A stretch of DNA of 64,000 nucleotides from Cardiocondyla obscurior (Eukaryota > Arthropoda > Insecta > Hymenoptera > Formicidae), in assembly GCF_019399895.1 (NCBI RefSeq), contig NC_091875.1, positions 4,340,001 to 4,404,000 of the forward strand. Direction: 5' to 3'. The notes beneath the pieces are model-generated. The model saw only the letters and a program-made list of their open reading frames with translations, had not been told where the DNA came from and searched no databases. Below, one piece after another: positions 24,040 to 36,329 of this stretch; positions within the stretch are counted from its first letter, which is position 1, and each line of letters begins with the position of its first letter. A program made the translations under genes and the position numbers.

Positions 24040-27000
24040 TTAAATAACACATAAAATTGCTTAATAATTGATACAACAAATAAAGATTTTAATTTTAATG
24101 CAAAAATAGACATTACTTACTTTAATATTGGAGAAACAATATACGCCAATATTTTCTATCTGCAAATTTGTGAATTCGATACGTATGAGTGAATTCATTT
24201 CGACAGTAATACGCCATGAAAACGAAGCTGTTCGTCTATATGGTAGTGGATATAACGGTGAGGTAATGCGTCCTGTAATTCCTTCAATTTCGTTCCCTCC
24301 AATAACATTATACGAAGCCTTAAAACCCTTGGCAGTACCAGAATCATCGCTTTTAAATTTGAGCCACAGATTGTTCGAGGACGTAATGTCAGTAATTTCT
24401 TTACCGCAAGTAACAAACATGAGCTTTCCGATTCCACTATTCTCTCGTATTTCAAGATAGTCCAAATCGCAGTTTTCACTTATTTCAATGTCGAAATCAG
24501 AAAATACAAGACTAATTCTGTTACCAGGAGAAGTATTCAGAATCCATACACATTCTGCATTCAAGGGATAACTATTCGGATAGCTAGGCGACGTAATTAT
24601 TCCTTGTTCGGACGTGTAGTTTCCGCCGCAAGCTGAAAAATAGAGATAAAAATAAATTTCGTTTTTTAATCATGCTTTGATACATTTATGTACATTTTAT
24701 ATGTTTTAATTCAGTGTACCTGTATTCATCACGGAGTACATAGCAACAAAATGACCTGCAAAATCGTAGTGTGCGGATAGATGTAACACGAGGGAACTTC
24801 CAGTACTTGTAACTGGCGGTGGTGCAACATTGTTGCACCATTTTCCTAAAAGTGGTCCATCTATGCTTTCACCCTCGAATACTTGAAGTGAAATCCAAAA
24901 ACAAGGATTTTCCTCGGAGGTTTCCCATCGAACCATAAGCTCACTTGGATCAATATCCATGTGCGTGAAAGTAACGGTAATATGGTCGCCTAAAATAAAA
25001 AAAAAATTAAAATAAAGAGAACATTAAAAACAAACGCATATACATACAGGCAAACACGTAAATTAAATGAGTAAATTACCCGGATTTTCAGCTGTCAATA
25101 TCCATGTGCAATTAGTGTCCCCATGTACGTCAGTATGGCCAGTGGGAGGTGTAAGGAAACCGTTATCTTTTACAATTATACGAGCACCGCAGGCTCTACT
25201 GTATTGCGCTTGGAAACCTTTGGCTGAAATTATACTATCGCTATCCATAACCACTAGCATTTGATTACTATTCGAAATATAGATCGGTGGTAACTGATTA
25301 CCACAATGAGTTCCCAATAACGGAGCATCTCTCGTTGCACCATCAAAGATCTATAAAATTATAAAATAAAACTATTATTAAAAGTAATATAAAAATTACG
25401 TAAAACTATGTTTTCACAAACAATTAATTTAAAAAATTATAACTTACCTTAACGTAATCATCACTGCAATTTTTACTGCTTTCTATATCGAAGTCTAGGA
25501 ACGTAAGATTAACAAGATGATTGCTGTCGACTTCTAGTAGCCATTCACAATTTTGAACGTGCGGATAATTTTGCGGATAATTAGCTGAATGAATTAAGCC
25601 CGAAATTGTTGTAAATTTACCACCGCATTTAAGAGGAACACTTTTATAACTGGCATTAAATCCTCGACTAGCGTACGACGAATCTGAATGAAACTTGATG
25701 AACATTTTATTTCCGGGGCTAGTATATGTTACTGGCTTCTCCGAATAACAAAGCTCGATCAATTTTGGTGCTTCCGCATTTTCGCCTTCGTAGATTTGAA
25801 TTTTGTCGAAGTAACAACCATTCCGCTTTTCAGTGTTTATCTGAAAAACAAAAGTTTCAATTTTTACATTACGATAGTAGATGTAATGTACTACAATTGT
25901 AGTGGTTTTTAGTATCCTACATCGTAAAACGTAATCTCGACACTGTGCGTATGATCCACTTCAATTAGCCATTCGCAGTCAACATTCATCGGATAAGCTG
26001 CTGGATATCCAGGCGAGGTAAAACTATCATACGGTTTAGACATGTGCCCGCCACAGCCATGCACTGCCCATTCGAGTCGGAATCCACCGTAGGCAATATA
26101 AGAGTCCGTAATAAACGTTATAAACACTTGATGCGTCATTGAATTAATTTTCTTCGGAAGATCGACATTTCCACAGAGCTTAGCTAAGGGATTGAAGGCA
26201 GTATCTTCATAACCTTCCATGATTTCGACATAGTCGAATACGCAGTTTTTATCTGACTCTGACCTTTTTTCAAGCTCAAAGTGTGAAAAAGTCAAATTAA
26301 TCGTATTCCCAATTGGAGCTTCGATAATCCAACTACAATTTATCGAATGTTCATATTTATTAGGAAAATTCGGTGACTCTATCACGCCGTAGTAACCACG
26401 TAATTTGTTATGACACTCTACAAAAAATGTTAAATATTAAAAAATAAAAATCTCTATTAGCATATATATAAAAGTACATTCTTCAAAATAATTTTAATTT
26501 ACAATTTTCAAAAACAACATTAATAAATTAAATAATATATTACGTTTGGTAACGTGTATACCTACGTGTTTCGTATTTTAGATGAAAACCGCGACCGGAA
26601 TGACTGAAATCAGTGTGGAATCGAACGGTCATTTCATTAGATTTAGATTTAATAATATTCGGATGTGTGGAATTGCAATAGCGTCTTCTATTTTTACGAG
26701 GACTGATGCCATCATATATTTCGATAAAGTCATATCGGCATCTATCGTGTTGTTCCAAATCGAAATCAATTATTATGAGTTGCACTAAACTACCCGCAGC
26801 CACAGCGATTTTCCAATAGCAATCTACGTTTGCTAAATAAGGTTCGGGATAATTTGGAGATATAATATCTCCGGTAACTGCGGTCATCGTACTACCGCAT
26901 CCTATAAAATCAAGTACGCGTATAAACATAGATAACAGTTTTTAAAAAAATAATAAAACAGAACTAGTCTTTTTAATACGTTTTTACCTGCCACAGTACT

Positions 27001-30000
27001 ATCCCATCGTATTTCGAAACCTTGCATCGATCTCGAGAAATCGGAAACGAATTTAATATACATTTGATGGCTTTGGCTTGGTATTTCAGTAGGTATGTTT
27101 GTGCCACAGTATTTGCCAATTAACGGCGAGGAGTTGTATCCACCATTTCTGAAATATGAGAAGAGAAAAAAATAAATTAGTAAATTAGAAAAGCAACAAA
27201 ATTAAATTTAAGTCCTTTACCTGATTTCCAAGTAATCAAACCCGCAAGATACGTGAGATTCCAAACTAAAGTGATCGACAGTGAGAATGATTCTATGCCT
27301 GTTCTCTGCTTCGATAACCCAGACACAATCTCTTTTGTTCGGATAATATTCAGGATAATTTGGAGATCTAATAACACCATTTGGTTTCGAGTAATGACCG
27401 CCACAGACTTTCGTCATATCCATAAAAATATATGTAACAACGAATCCATCTGTTGTCATACTCGAATCAGAGTGAAAAAGTACGGTAAGTGTACGATCTT
27501 GTGTCGTTAAGTCAGGTGGTTTAGTACTACCACAATACCTAAAATATATATTCGTAATACATTAAAAAAAAATTAATAAACATGACTTAAAAATTTTTGT
27601 GCACATATAACAGAGAATAATATATATTCAGTAGGTTTTTAATATTTTAAATATATCAACATTATTTTCTTATTTAAATCGCTGAAAATAAAAGAAATTA
27701 ATCAAATAAAAGATAAAAATAATTAGTTATCGTACGTGGCTATTATGTTTTTATCGGGCGAAGTATAGTTTTCATAAAGTCTGACGTAATCATGAATGCA
27801 ATGAACGTGGTATTCTAAATTGAATGACATCCAACTGAGTTGTATTATGTATCCTGGAGGTGCTTGAATAGTCCAAATACATTGTTCGTTATTGGCATAA
27901 GCTCCCTTGTCTGTAGGTGGCTGAATTACACCGTTTGATTCCTTCATCAATCCACCACATCCTCAATAAGAATAATAAACGTTTATTTTATAAAGTATTT
28001 TATGCAAAATAAATTATCGCAATTAAAATTATTATATCAAACTTCCGATTTATAATAAAACGCAGGATAAATGTTACTCACTTCGATCAATGGTTGTGTA
28101 ATTCGCTTTAAAACCTCGGCCGTCGACAGTAGCATCGGTAGTAAACTTTATGTACATAACATTATGTGTGGAATAGAAAGGACTATTAGGCATATGGTTT
28201 TCATTGCCACATAATGTTGCAAGTTTCGTCGCATTTTCATTATCACCGTCAAAAATTTCGACGTAGTCGTAATAGCAGTTGTCATATCCTCTGCCTTCAA
28301 TATCCATATCTTCCATAGTTAATACGATACCTTTCCCAGGTGGTAGTATGATTTCATAAATACATGTTCTCGAATGATGATAAGTATTCGGATAAAACGG
28401 CGACTTGATAATTCCGCTTTCTTCGTGGAACTCGCCCCCGCACAAAGTTTCATACGACAATGTGAAACCTTCTGTTTCGAGGGACCAATCAGATTTAAAA
28501 AATACAACTAAATTGTTCGAATTTGATTTGACCGATGGTGGCATATCCGAACCACAGTATCTACCAAGTAATGGAGCTAGCGTGTTAGGTCCATCGAAAA
28601 TCTACAAAAATAGAAAAAAATAACTTTTTGTTCATTCTGTAAAGGATAATATTACAACGAAATCAAAAATATTACCTCGACATAATCAAATTGACAACTG
28701 ACGGAAGATTCAAGTACAAATTTCAACCACGATGCTCGGATTCGTTCGCCCTCTGGTAAATTTATTTTCCACTCACATTCCATGTTTGGGGTATACCCCG
28801 TTGAATGACCCGGTGAAGTGATAATTCCAGAGGCACTGGTAAAAGTTCCGCCACAACCAGGTGTGCCTAAATTAATATTGCAAATTATTGTATTTAAATT
28901 AAATGTTTAAAGTTATACAAATATCAAATCGTTTCTTCTAAAATAAATAATGTAATTACACTGAAACTATAAATAATATCTCTTTCAATGAATACCTTCA
29001 ATTATTGAGTAATGGATTTGGAAGCCAGCATCTTGAACAAAACTGTCAGAATGGAAATGAACCGTTGCTTCAAAACTCGGAGTAACTAAAGGCGGTGGAC
29101 GAGTGTGATTGCAAAAAAGTCCTAAACGTTCCTCATCTACACCAAGAATCTATATAACGTCACATAGAGAAGTAAAATTGATAATAATTAATAAAGTGAT
29201 AATTATTTTATCATAAAAAAAAACTTGTTAACAGTATAAAAAAAATATATATATAAAACTTGTAAAGTATTTACTTCAACGTAATCGTTTTGGCAGTTTT
29301 GCTCCAACATCAGCTGACCAAAATGGAATTGAATTCTCTTAGAGGGAGAAACAGAGATTCTCCAGAAACAGTCTCTATCCGGAGGGTATCTTCCAGGCGA
29401 ACCTGGCGACGTGAGTGTACCATAATTATCTTCTAATATACCGCCACAAATAGGATCTATGCTATCCCAATGAAAAGTGAATCCATCATGTGATATGCTG
29501 CTGTCCGAATGAAACCATAAGTAGAGAGCGTTATGGGACGAGATAATCGTCCCGTTTCCGTTAGGCAATGTATCACCACAAAATCTATTAAACATTTGAC
29601 TACCAGCGTTTCTACCATCGTGGATCTAGAAATATATACGTTTACATTAGAGTTATAATTTTTTAAATGATTTTAATTCTTACAATCAACGTAAACGTTG
29701 TTTCAAAAATAGAAATATAATGCAAACTAATAATTTCAGTGAAAAAAAAAATCTATTTGTTAAAAAATGTATTGTTTATAGACGATATTAATCGCACCTG
29801 TAGAAAATCAAACTTGCAATCTACGGAATGCTCGAGATTAAAAGCTGTAAAGGTAATGTTCAAAACTTTAGAGGGTTCTGTGATTAACACCCAGGCGCAA
29901 CTTAATTCGTGCTGGTAAGTGCTACCGCCCATGGGGAACTGAAGTGTTCCCGTAGGATTCCGTAATACACCGCCGCACGCTTGCCGCGGTGTTTCGCACC

Positions 30001-33000
30001 TGTTTCCTGTAAAGCTAGTTGTACATTGACATGTCGCATGTCCGTTTACGGCGAGGCAAATACCGTTATTTCGACAAGGATTTGGCGAGCACGGATCTGT
30101 TGATATGTTACATTTAGATCCTAAAAATTAAAAGAAAAAAAAACAAAACATAATTATTTAATCAGCAAGTTACGCATACAATTAATCTTTGTACAAGTTT
30201 AAAATTTACTTTTAGTTTTATAATTAAAATTGTACTATTTCATATTTGTAAAATAAAAATTAATTCCACATCTCATTCGTCATGTATAAAAGTAGATTTG
30301 TAATTTATATTAATTAATCCGTAAATCTACCTCTCATTTTCATCCCTAAAACGTACCTGAATATCCTGGGTTGCATGTGCAAGTGAAGCCATTTGCGCCG
30401 TTTGGCACGCATGTACCATGAACGCAGTTGCTAGAACACGCCGTATTAAGTGATACATCAGCTAATTGGCAGCCGTTTGGTCCTATTCCATTACCGACGT
30501 AATCCGGTGGGCAACGACACAGCACATAAGAACTTGTAAGCGATGGATTCTCGGTGCACGTAGCTAATGGATGGCATCCACCATTGTCGATAGCACAACC
30601 ACCAACAAAAATGCAGCTTACACCATCGCCACGGTATCCTGACGGACAAGCTCCACATGTTCGAGAACCCTTAAAATCATTGCATTGAAAAAAATTAACT
30701 TCACAATAAGTTATAAGATGTTCATCTATTAAATTATTTAATCTGCATTTATTTTATATTTATCTTAAAAATATTTTTTACGGCAGTTTTTTTAAAGCCA
30801 TTATATAATTTTATTTTATACCATATATTACGCAATACGTTTACCATTGTATTTATACATTGTACGAAAGGAGAGATACTGCAGCCGCCATTGTTAGTTA
30901 AACACTCGTCAATGTCGATGCAATAATAGCCATTTCCACTATAACCATGCGGACATGCACCACAAGTGAATGAGCCGCGAGTATTGAGACATGACACCGG
31001 TGGGTTTATGGAGCAGGGTGGATGTGCGGCTGCACATTCATCTACGTCTTTGATGCAAGCTGGGCTTGCACCATCGCTTTCCCATCCCTAAAAAAAAAAT
31101 CAGCAATTTTGTTATAATATTAATTAAATTTCACTTAATGTGTAACTTGAAATCAGCGAGATTAAAAAATAAAAAGAATAAAAAAAAAAAGAGGAAAAGA
31201 GAATAGAAAAACTAACTTGATCACAAATGCACGTATATCCAAGTGAAGAACTGCTTTTGGAAACGCATACGCCGTGCTCGCCACAAAGCGCTTCAGAATT
31301 CTCTGTGTTGCAAATCGATGTTTTCTGCGTACAATGAAGACCAAACCATCCCGGCAAGCAGTCGCATCTAATATCCAAACCGATATTGTACACAGATATA
31401 CTCCGCGCAGTAATCTCGTGAAATCACACCATAAAGACCACTTGCGAGTGTTAGAATTATTCAAAAGAATCAAAATTGTAAAACATAATTTAAAGTTATT
31501 CAAAATTTTAATTATACAATTACAAAATATTAATTACTTCTAAAACAAAATTTTTAAAGCTTTATAAATTAAAGATTAAAACAGGCATAAAAAAATAATT
31601 TTTGAATCGATTGCAAATTCGTAAAAGTGATTAAACAGAATGTGTAGCTTTTGTATAATAAGAAACGTAATCGTTACTACTACATACCGATAAGATCCAG
31701 GCAAATTACGACAAGTAGCACCGTTTTGGCATCCGAGATCTGTGCCAAGAAATCTCGCGCACTCGTTAACATCCGTCATACAATTCGGACCCTAAAATTA
31801 TCGTAATTATTCTCATGAAATACGATGTTATTTAAGACACATTAGCATACCTCCCAGTTTGATAAGCAATGACACTGATAAGCATCATAGAGATCTTCAC
31901 AAGTACCACCATTTTGACACGGATTACTTTGACATTCATTCTCTCGGAGTAGCGTTTGCATAGCTCTCAGTGAATCTTCTAATGCTTTAAGCTTGTAAAA
32001 AATAAATTAATATATTTTTACCTTTACTGTATAGTTCATTATTCGAATACAGATATACATATATTATAAATCGTGAATTCTACATACTCGGACATTGATA
32101 CGACGAATGCTGCTTCTAGTTATACCCGGTAATGGAATAATATTCTGAAAAAATATATTAATTAATATATGTATAAAGCTTGATACATTTTTATGTGCCT
32201 TTTATTCCATTGCAATAAATTATAACACCTTTTTATTATAAATTTTTATCCTTAGTCAAAATGTTGAATTATAATCTGTTAAGAGATAAATATTAAATTT
32301 AATATTATAAAAAATATTAGCTACATTTGCATTATCTTTTATTTATTTATTTCAATGTAAAGTAATTCTTCTGATCTTTTTTATTAGCACATTCAGATAA
32401 TTTGGTACTGGAATATAGAAAATATGTCATTGCAAGACGCTGATTCAATATTGCGCATCCTTACCGGACGTGATTTGTTTCCTGCGCGAATGGTACTGTT
32501 CGTGTCGATACTTCTCTCAAGTTGGGCGACTCTTCTCTGTAAGCCTGTAGTACCTGTCACTATAGTCGTTAGTTGGTTAAGAGAATTCTCCATCTCGGCT
32601 AAATATCCCATTCGCCACCTGTCGATGACCCGCGTTGCGTCTTGTGCCTAAAGATATCGAAATCGAAGTAAATAACTCATTGCGCCTAAATTACACTTCA
32701 ATTACGCCGTGCGTAAAAATTCTAATTTATTACCGCCGATGCTATGTGAAGCAAATTGATCTCGTTAACGTTTATGTAACCACCTCCCGTTATCTTCAAC
32801 GTAATATTTCGATTTTCCGCACTGGAAATTATAAGATGACCGTCCCGAGATTCCAAAACAGGCCTGAATTTTATACAAATTATTTATTAGACTATTTAAT
32901 AGTAGAAAAAAAGTTTATAATACATTTCAATATAAAGCTTGCTTAATGTAGACAAATATATATTACAACCTTTGTAGAATAAATACCTTTCATTCATCCA

Positions 33001-33054
33001 TGCGCCGCATAAACTGAGATACAATAGTAAAAACCACATCGACGCAAAAGCCAT
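14250..33054 (-). CDS. cubilin, complete gene of 53 exons
   Basis: A 3,740-residue peripheral endocytic receptor. With amnionless, cubilin family members take up luminal or haemolymph proteins at the apical surface (gut and kidney in vertebrates, nephrocytes in Drosophila). Layout: signal peptide, stalk with coiled coil, 8 EGF repeats, 27 CUB domains, no transmembrane segment; this is the canonical design and close to the fly and human lengths. Exons (high to low): 33054-32987, 32863-32734, 32647-32465, 32144-32088, 31991-31851, 31791-31688, 31367-31217, 31087-30845, 30669-30357, 30120-29798, 29625-29275, 29149-28996, 28866-28676, 28601-28082, 27961-27736, 27538-27221, 27148-26988, 26901-26566, 26417-25921, 25840-25448, 25350-25080, 24989-24720, 24632-24121, 24001-23806, 23669-23298, 23221-23025, 22875-22724, 21727-21539, 21429-21248, 21121-20897, 20798-20652, 20573-20498, 20364-20253, 20178-20019, 19914-19681, 19568-19495, 19366-19137, 19052-18840, 18743-18608, 18442-18103, 17893-17699, 17594-17438, 17361-17181, 17045-16812, 16628-16466, 16363-16149, 16070-15996, 15922-15858, 15772-15532, 15427-15265, 14965-14724, 14504-14393, 14281-14250. 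All junctions are GT-AG and in phase; the total is exactly 3,741 codons with the stop. Confidence 0.95.
21976..22108. repeat. imperfect hairpin of about 133 nt
   Basis: TCCGCCGGCAGCACCATCCT near 21976 pairs with the reverse complement of a segment ending near 22108 at about 20 of 24 positions. Weaker pairing continues inward for some 15-20 more bases, leaving a loop of roughly 50 nt. Several mismatches are of the kind that form G-U pairs in RNA. It lies about 300 bp from the 54-bp inverted repeat. Confidence 0.45.
22408..22643. repeat. 54-bp inverted repeat with 128-bp loop
   Basis: The left arm at 22408-22461 and the right arm at 22590-22643 are reverse complements at 46 of 54 positions by my hand alignment, without gaps. 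The core is AGCAGATATGGCATTT. The arms begin TGTACAC at the outer ends. This could be the terminal inverted repeats of a small non-autonomous DNA transposon or a long hairpin in the nascent transcript. No clear target-site duplication was found. Confidence 0.65.
23806..30120 (-). other. cubilin CUB domains 1-13 (exons 10-24)
   Basis: CUB starts in order: ACGGVLRN, ICGGILED, GCGGTFTS, LCGGEFHE, RCGGLMKE, VCGGHYSK, GCGSTMTA, ECHN/QCHNKLRG region, GCGGHMSK, KCGGKFTT, ACGARIIV, ACGGNYTS, then a 13th (GGNEIEGITGRITSP) without the first cysteine pair. Most show the SPNYP turn, the DYVEI/DYLEI strand followed by DG or EG, and the YCG of the second disulfide. In vertebrates CUB5-8 bind the intrinsic factor-B12 complex; insects are not known to use that ligand, so another cargo is expected. 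Confidence 0.85.
24017..24041. repeat. (AT)n microsatellite in a cubilin intron
   Basis: A short A run followed by about twelve AT units, directly upstream (minus strand) of the exon 24 acceptor region. Confidence 0.85.
29798..31991 (-). other. cubilin EGF-like repeats 1-8 (exons 5-10)
   Basis: Eight six-cysteine EGF units are readable: CQSNPCQNGGTC (exon 5), DVNECARFLG (exon 6), a CGEHGVCVSK unit (exon 7), DVDECAAAHPPC and DIDECLTNNGGC (exon 8), CAIDNGGCHPLATC and CSSNCVHGTC (exon 9), CSPNPCRNNGICL (exon 10). The DVNEC, DVDEC and DIDEC starts are calcium-binding EGF signatures. Exon 10 then runs straight into CUB1. Confidence 0.88.
31851..33054 (-). other. cubilin signal peptide and oligomerisation stalk (exons 1-5)
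   Basis: Exon 1 encodes MAFASMWFLLLYLSLCGAW, a clear signal peptide, so the ATG at 33054 is the start. Exons 2-3 encode a stalk (SRDGHLIISSAENRNITLK, then heptad-like MENSLNQLTTIVTG and RRVAQLERSI). Exon 5 opens with another heptad segment (LKALEDSLRAMQTLL) just before EGF1. In vertebrate cubilin this region forms the trimer and binds amnionless. The vertebrate furin-type Arg-rich site after the signal is not seen here. Several Asn-X-Ser/Thr sites are present. Confidence 0.85.
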
Positions 33055-33967
33055 ATTTCAACAGCAGCTTGATACTCAGTAAACCAAATATTATTCTGTT
33101 ATACCTTGTCGGATTTTTGCGGAACTTTCACCGAAAAGACAGGCCGTGACAGACTGATCCGTGAGATCGGGCAATGCGGGCGTCTGCATCTCTGGATGGG
33201 CGTATTTGGGAGATTTATCGAAATCCACCCAGTATCGGTTTACAGTCACCATACGTAACGTATATCACGTAAGAGATGTGTAATATAAAAGGCAAATCGT
33301 AGCGTTCAATGATGTTACACTTGTAACGTAAATATATCTATAATACATTATTTGTCATGTAACATCGGACTGAGCTTATTAGAATTAACTGTTTTTTTAT
33401 TGAATTTTTGTTAAAATACCTGTAAACTTGTAATGCAGCGTAGACCCACTGCGACGTAAAGGTACGATTATACTTCAACACAACAATGAAACAATTGATT
33501 AGCGTTCAGAATCGCTAACGGCATCTCTGTCTGTCATGTTGCAGAGATAGCCGGTCGAAATATTGTTGGTAATACAGAAAATCGCCGATCGATTAATTTA
33601 CTTAAAACTTAGATCGAAGTGAGTTCCAATATACATATACGTTATCGAAATAATATCTACTGCATTATTAATTCCAAAAACAAGAAAAAAAAATTATATA
33701 CATATTACGTTAATAAATAATTCTTTTACTTAGAATTTACTTAGAAGTATATTCATTTTTGTATCAAAAAAGAGTAATAAAATTTTATTTTAATGTAGAA
33801 TTAGAATAGAACTGATTAATTACTTTTTCGCGATTTAGTCAATTCTCTTTTTTAAATTTTGCGCTTTTTAATGTGCATCGTAGTTTGACGCAACGCTGAT
33901 AGATCGCGCCGGCCGCCATCGAGCAGGTGGAGTATTATAGTCGCTGCATTCGGTCAGCCTCGGCAGT
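33055..33967. promoter_or_regulatory. divergent promoter region, cubilin and GalNAc-transferase
   Basis: The two genes are head to head, with 1,114 bp between their start codons. The half near cubilin is moderately GC-rich, then AT-rich (about 33600-33850), then strongly CpG-rich toward 34168. A plus-oriented TATAAAAGGC lies at 33284-33293. No TATA box is obvious for cubilin on the minus strand. No coding sequence is seen. Confidence 0.5.
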
Positions 33968-34144
33968 ATGGCTTCGGCTGCCGGTACGTGTATATTCGTG
34001 GTACTCGGCGACATTGCACCGTGTTTCTCGATCGCGGGTGTGCGTGTTAAGTTTCGTGTGAGAAAGGAAGACGAGGCCTGCGGTTTGCGGCCGGTGGACG
34101 CATCGTTGGACAACGGCCGGGCGGACAGGGAACGCGGGACGTGA
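33968..34144 (+). CDS. upstream ORF of 58 codons in the GalNAc-transferase leader
   Basis: An ATG at 33968 opens 58 sense codons ending at TGA 34142-34144, 24 nt before the main ATG at 34169 and in a different frame. The peptide starts MASAAGTCIFVVLGDIAPCF and then turns basic/acidic (RVRKEDEACG). If the transcript starts upstream of 33968, scanning ribosomes meet this ATG first, so it may lower or condition translation of the main frame. GC-rich DNA has long open frames by chance, so the peptide itself may not be selected. Confidence 0.3.
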   Translation: MASAAGTCIFVVLGDIAPCFSIAGVRVKFRVRKEDEACGLRPVDASLDNGRADRERGT

Positions 34145-34168
34145 AATAAGTGCGAGCCCGGAGCAGTC

Positions 34169-34258
34169 ATGCGGCGGAATGTCAAGATCGCGTTGCTCCT
34201 GTCATGCGCGTGGATGTTCGCCTTTGTTTACTATTACCACACGTCCAGGGACACCAAG
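34169..34258 (+). CDS. first coding exon, probable GALNT2/Pgant2-like GalNAc-transferase
   Basis: ATG followed by 30 codons ending at a strong donor (AAG|GTAAGA at 34259). It reads MRRNVKIALLLSCAWMFAFV and then YYYHTSRDTK: two arginines, one uncleaved hydrophobic helix and a Tyr-rich exit, a typical type II signal anchor of a Golgi glycosyltransferase. The MRR-x-LL-W-YY pattern resembles the N-terminus of GALNT2, which starts mucin-type O-glycosylation by adding GalNAc to Ser/Thr. The catalytic and lectin domains must lie beyond 64000, so the family call rests on 30 residues and is provisional; another type II Golgi enzyme is possible. Confidence 0.5.
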
Positions 34259-36296
34259 GTAAGATATCATTCACTATCAGCTGATCGCGAGGCGGTGAGA
34301 ATTTTCGGGCCGGTCGGCCGACGACCGGACGCGATCGAACGCGATCGAAGAACGGGATCGAACGTGATGGAAGGACGCGAGCTAATGTTGCGGAAGGACG
34401 CGATCGTCCACTGTTTCAAAGTGCGAGTCGTCACTCGTGGCTTGTATACCGATGTTTTCTGTCCCTTTTCTTCCTGTCATTATCTCGGAGAACGCGTACA
34501 TGACGGAGACGAGCAATTTTCCTCAACGGTAAAATGTTCGCGATGCCACGAAATTTTGACAATAAAATGGCGCTCCTTAACTATGTAACGGGCCACGTGA
34601 CGAAGGGAGAGTTCGAAATTTTCAGCGGACGCGGAAATAAATTATCTGTCTTCCGAGCGTGCGTTCCGTTTGAAATATCTCTCAGCGTGTACGAATGTAC
34701 GTCTCGCGAATAAGTCCGGCATACTTTCAGCCTGGGTAATATCCAAAATCGAAAAGGGAAACAGATTTCAGTTTGCTCGGAAAATAAGTAGTTAATTATG
34801 ACGTCGCGACGTTAAAACATGCATTTTCTACTAAATTTCTCTCGCGGTCCGCATGCAATTTTTAAAAGCATTCCGTATTTACGCTTCTGGGATTTTTATC
34901 TCCCAGATTTTGCCGCATGCGTTTAAACGTATCACATGCCGAGCGAGTACGGCTACGTAAACTTGTTGCAGTTTTTGCATTGTACTTTCGTAAACAAAAA
35001 TGATTTTTGTTACGTCCATTCAGTTTTATTGTTCGGTTTTGTTCTCGCGATATCTTTTTTCAAAGCGACGCAATCGCGGTCGACGTTAATTACGTGTCAT
35101 ATGTATTACGCGTTATTATTAATTGAGTTGAGCTCTATTTTTTTTTTTTCTCTCGAAAGGAATATTTTTATACGTGCTCTTCTTTATATGAAAATGTACG
35201 TATAAGCTTAGTTGTACTTTAAGTCCCAGGTGACGTATGTCGACCCCATGCTCGCGTTACGCATCAACTTCCACACGTGGAATAATATCACAGAGTGCAC
35301 AGTGTATGGGGGAGGGGAAAGAAAATCGATTGTCTCCATCCCTCGACGTTTAATGCTTTTATTTGCCGATGCATTACACACGTCGCGACCCGTGAATCAA
35401 TTTAATTTACTCCTTTAACTTTTAAGCTTCGTATTTATGATCGCCACATTATTGAATCGCGTATTAAAAATTATATATATATATATTTTATAAAAGAATT
35501 TACAACAAAGTATCTTATCTTGAGATACGGAATATTCGATGACCGCATTTTGATCGGGGATTAATTCAGAACACGTTTAATCAATTGAAAAATATGATGC
35601 GATTATGATCGTAAAATTTGATGGTTGATTAAGATTATCATTTGACGGTTGTGAAATAGTTTGATATAATGCGCGACGAGATAACCGGCTTTGATTAATT
35701 TTATCAAAATATCGAACTAAATGCGTAGTTTTACAAAGCGCGACGTTTGTTGAATAGTCGGCAAGCGAGCCTAAGTAAAAGAACCGCAGTTTTAAAATTG
35801 GAAATTTAATATTATTGTTCGTTTAAGAATCATTATTTTACATAATTCGCGGTCGCGATTTCGGTAAGATAAAGTGACGCTTTTGCCAGCTATATCGAAT
35901 TCTAGAATCGAACGGATCCCGATGTGAATGTGACGCTGAACATAATAAATGTTTAATGTAATGTGAATAATGACGAAGTACAGCAGCCTCTGCCACGAGT
36001 ATCCGTTTCGATTGGCTACTTTCGCGTGATCGCGTGCGAGCAGCAGTTGTACAGGCTTGCGCTACTATAAAAACACGGACACTCGTCGAACAAATTCGAG
36101 CTGTCGCAGATATTCCGCCGCGATCTACATCTCGTTAAACTTTCAATCAAATTGGGCGATATATATTTCTATATAAATTTCCATTTGGTTAAATATTTGA
36201 CAAAAATTTCGAATGCCAATTCCGCGTATAATATTTTCCGTAACAGCGGTACTTCTTTGTTTCACGATATTAAAAACGGATATTATTTTGCGTGAA

Positions 36297-36329
<33 letters not shown>

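Noticed and set aside
34259..34588. Continuation of the glycosyltransferase frame past 34258
   Set aside because: The strong GTAAGA donor at 34259 and the change to low-complexity Arg-rich sequence show that this is intron read-through.
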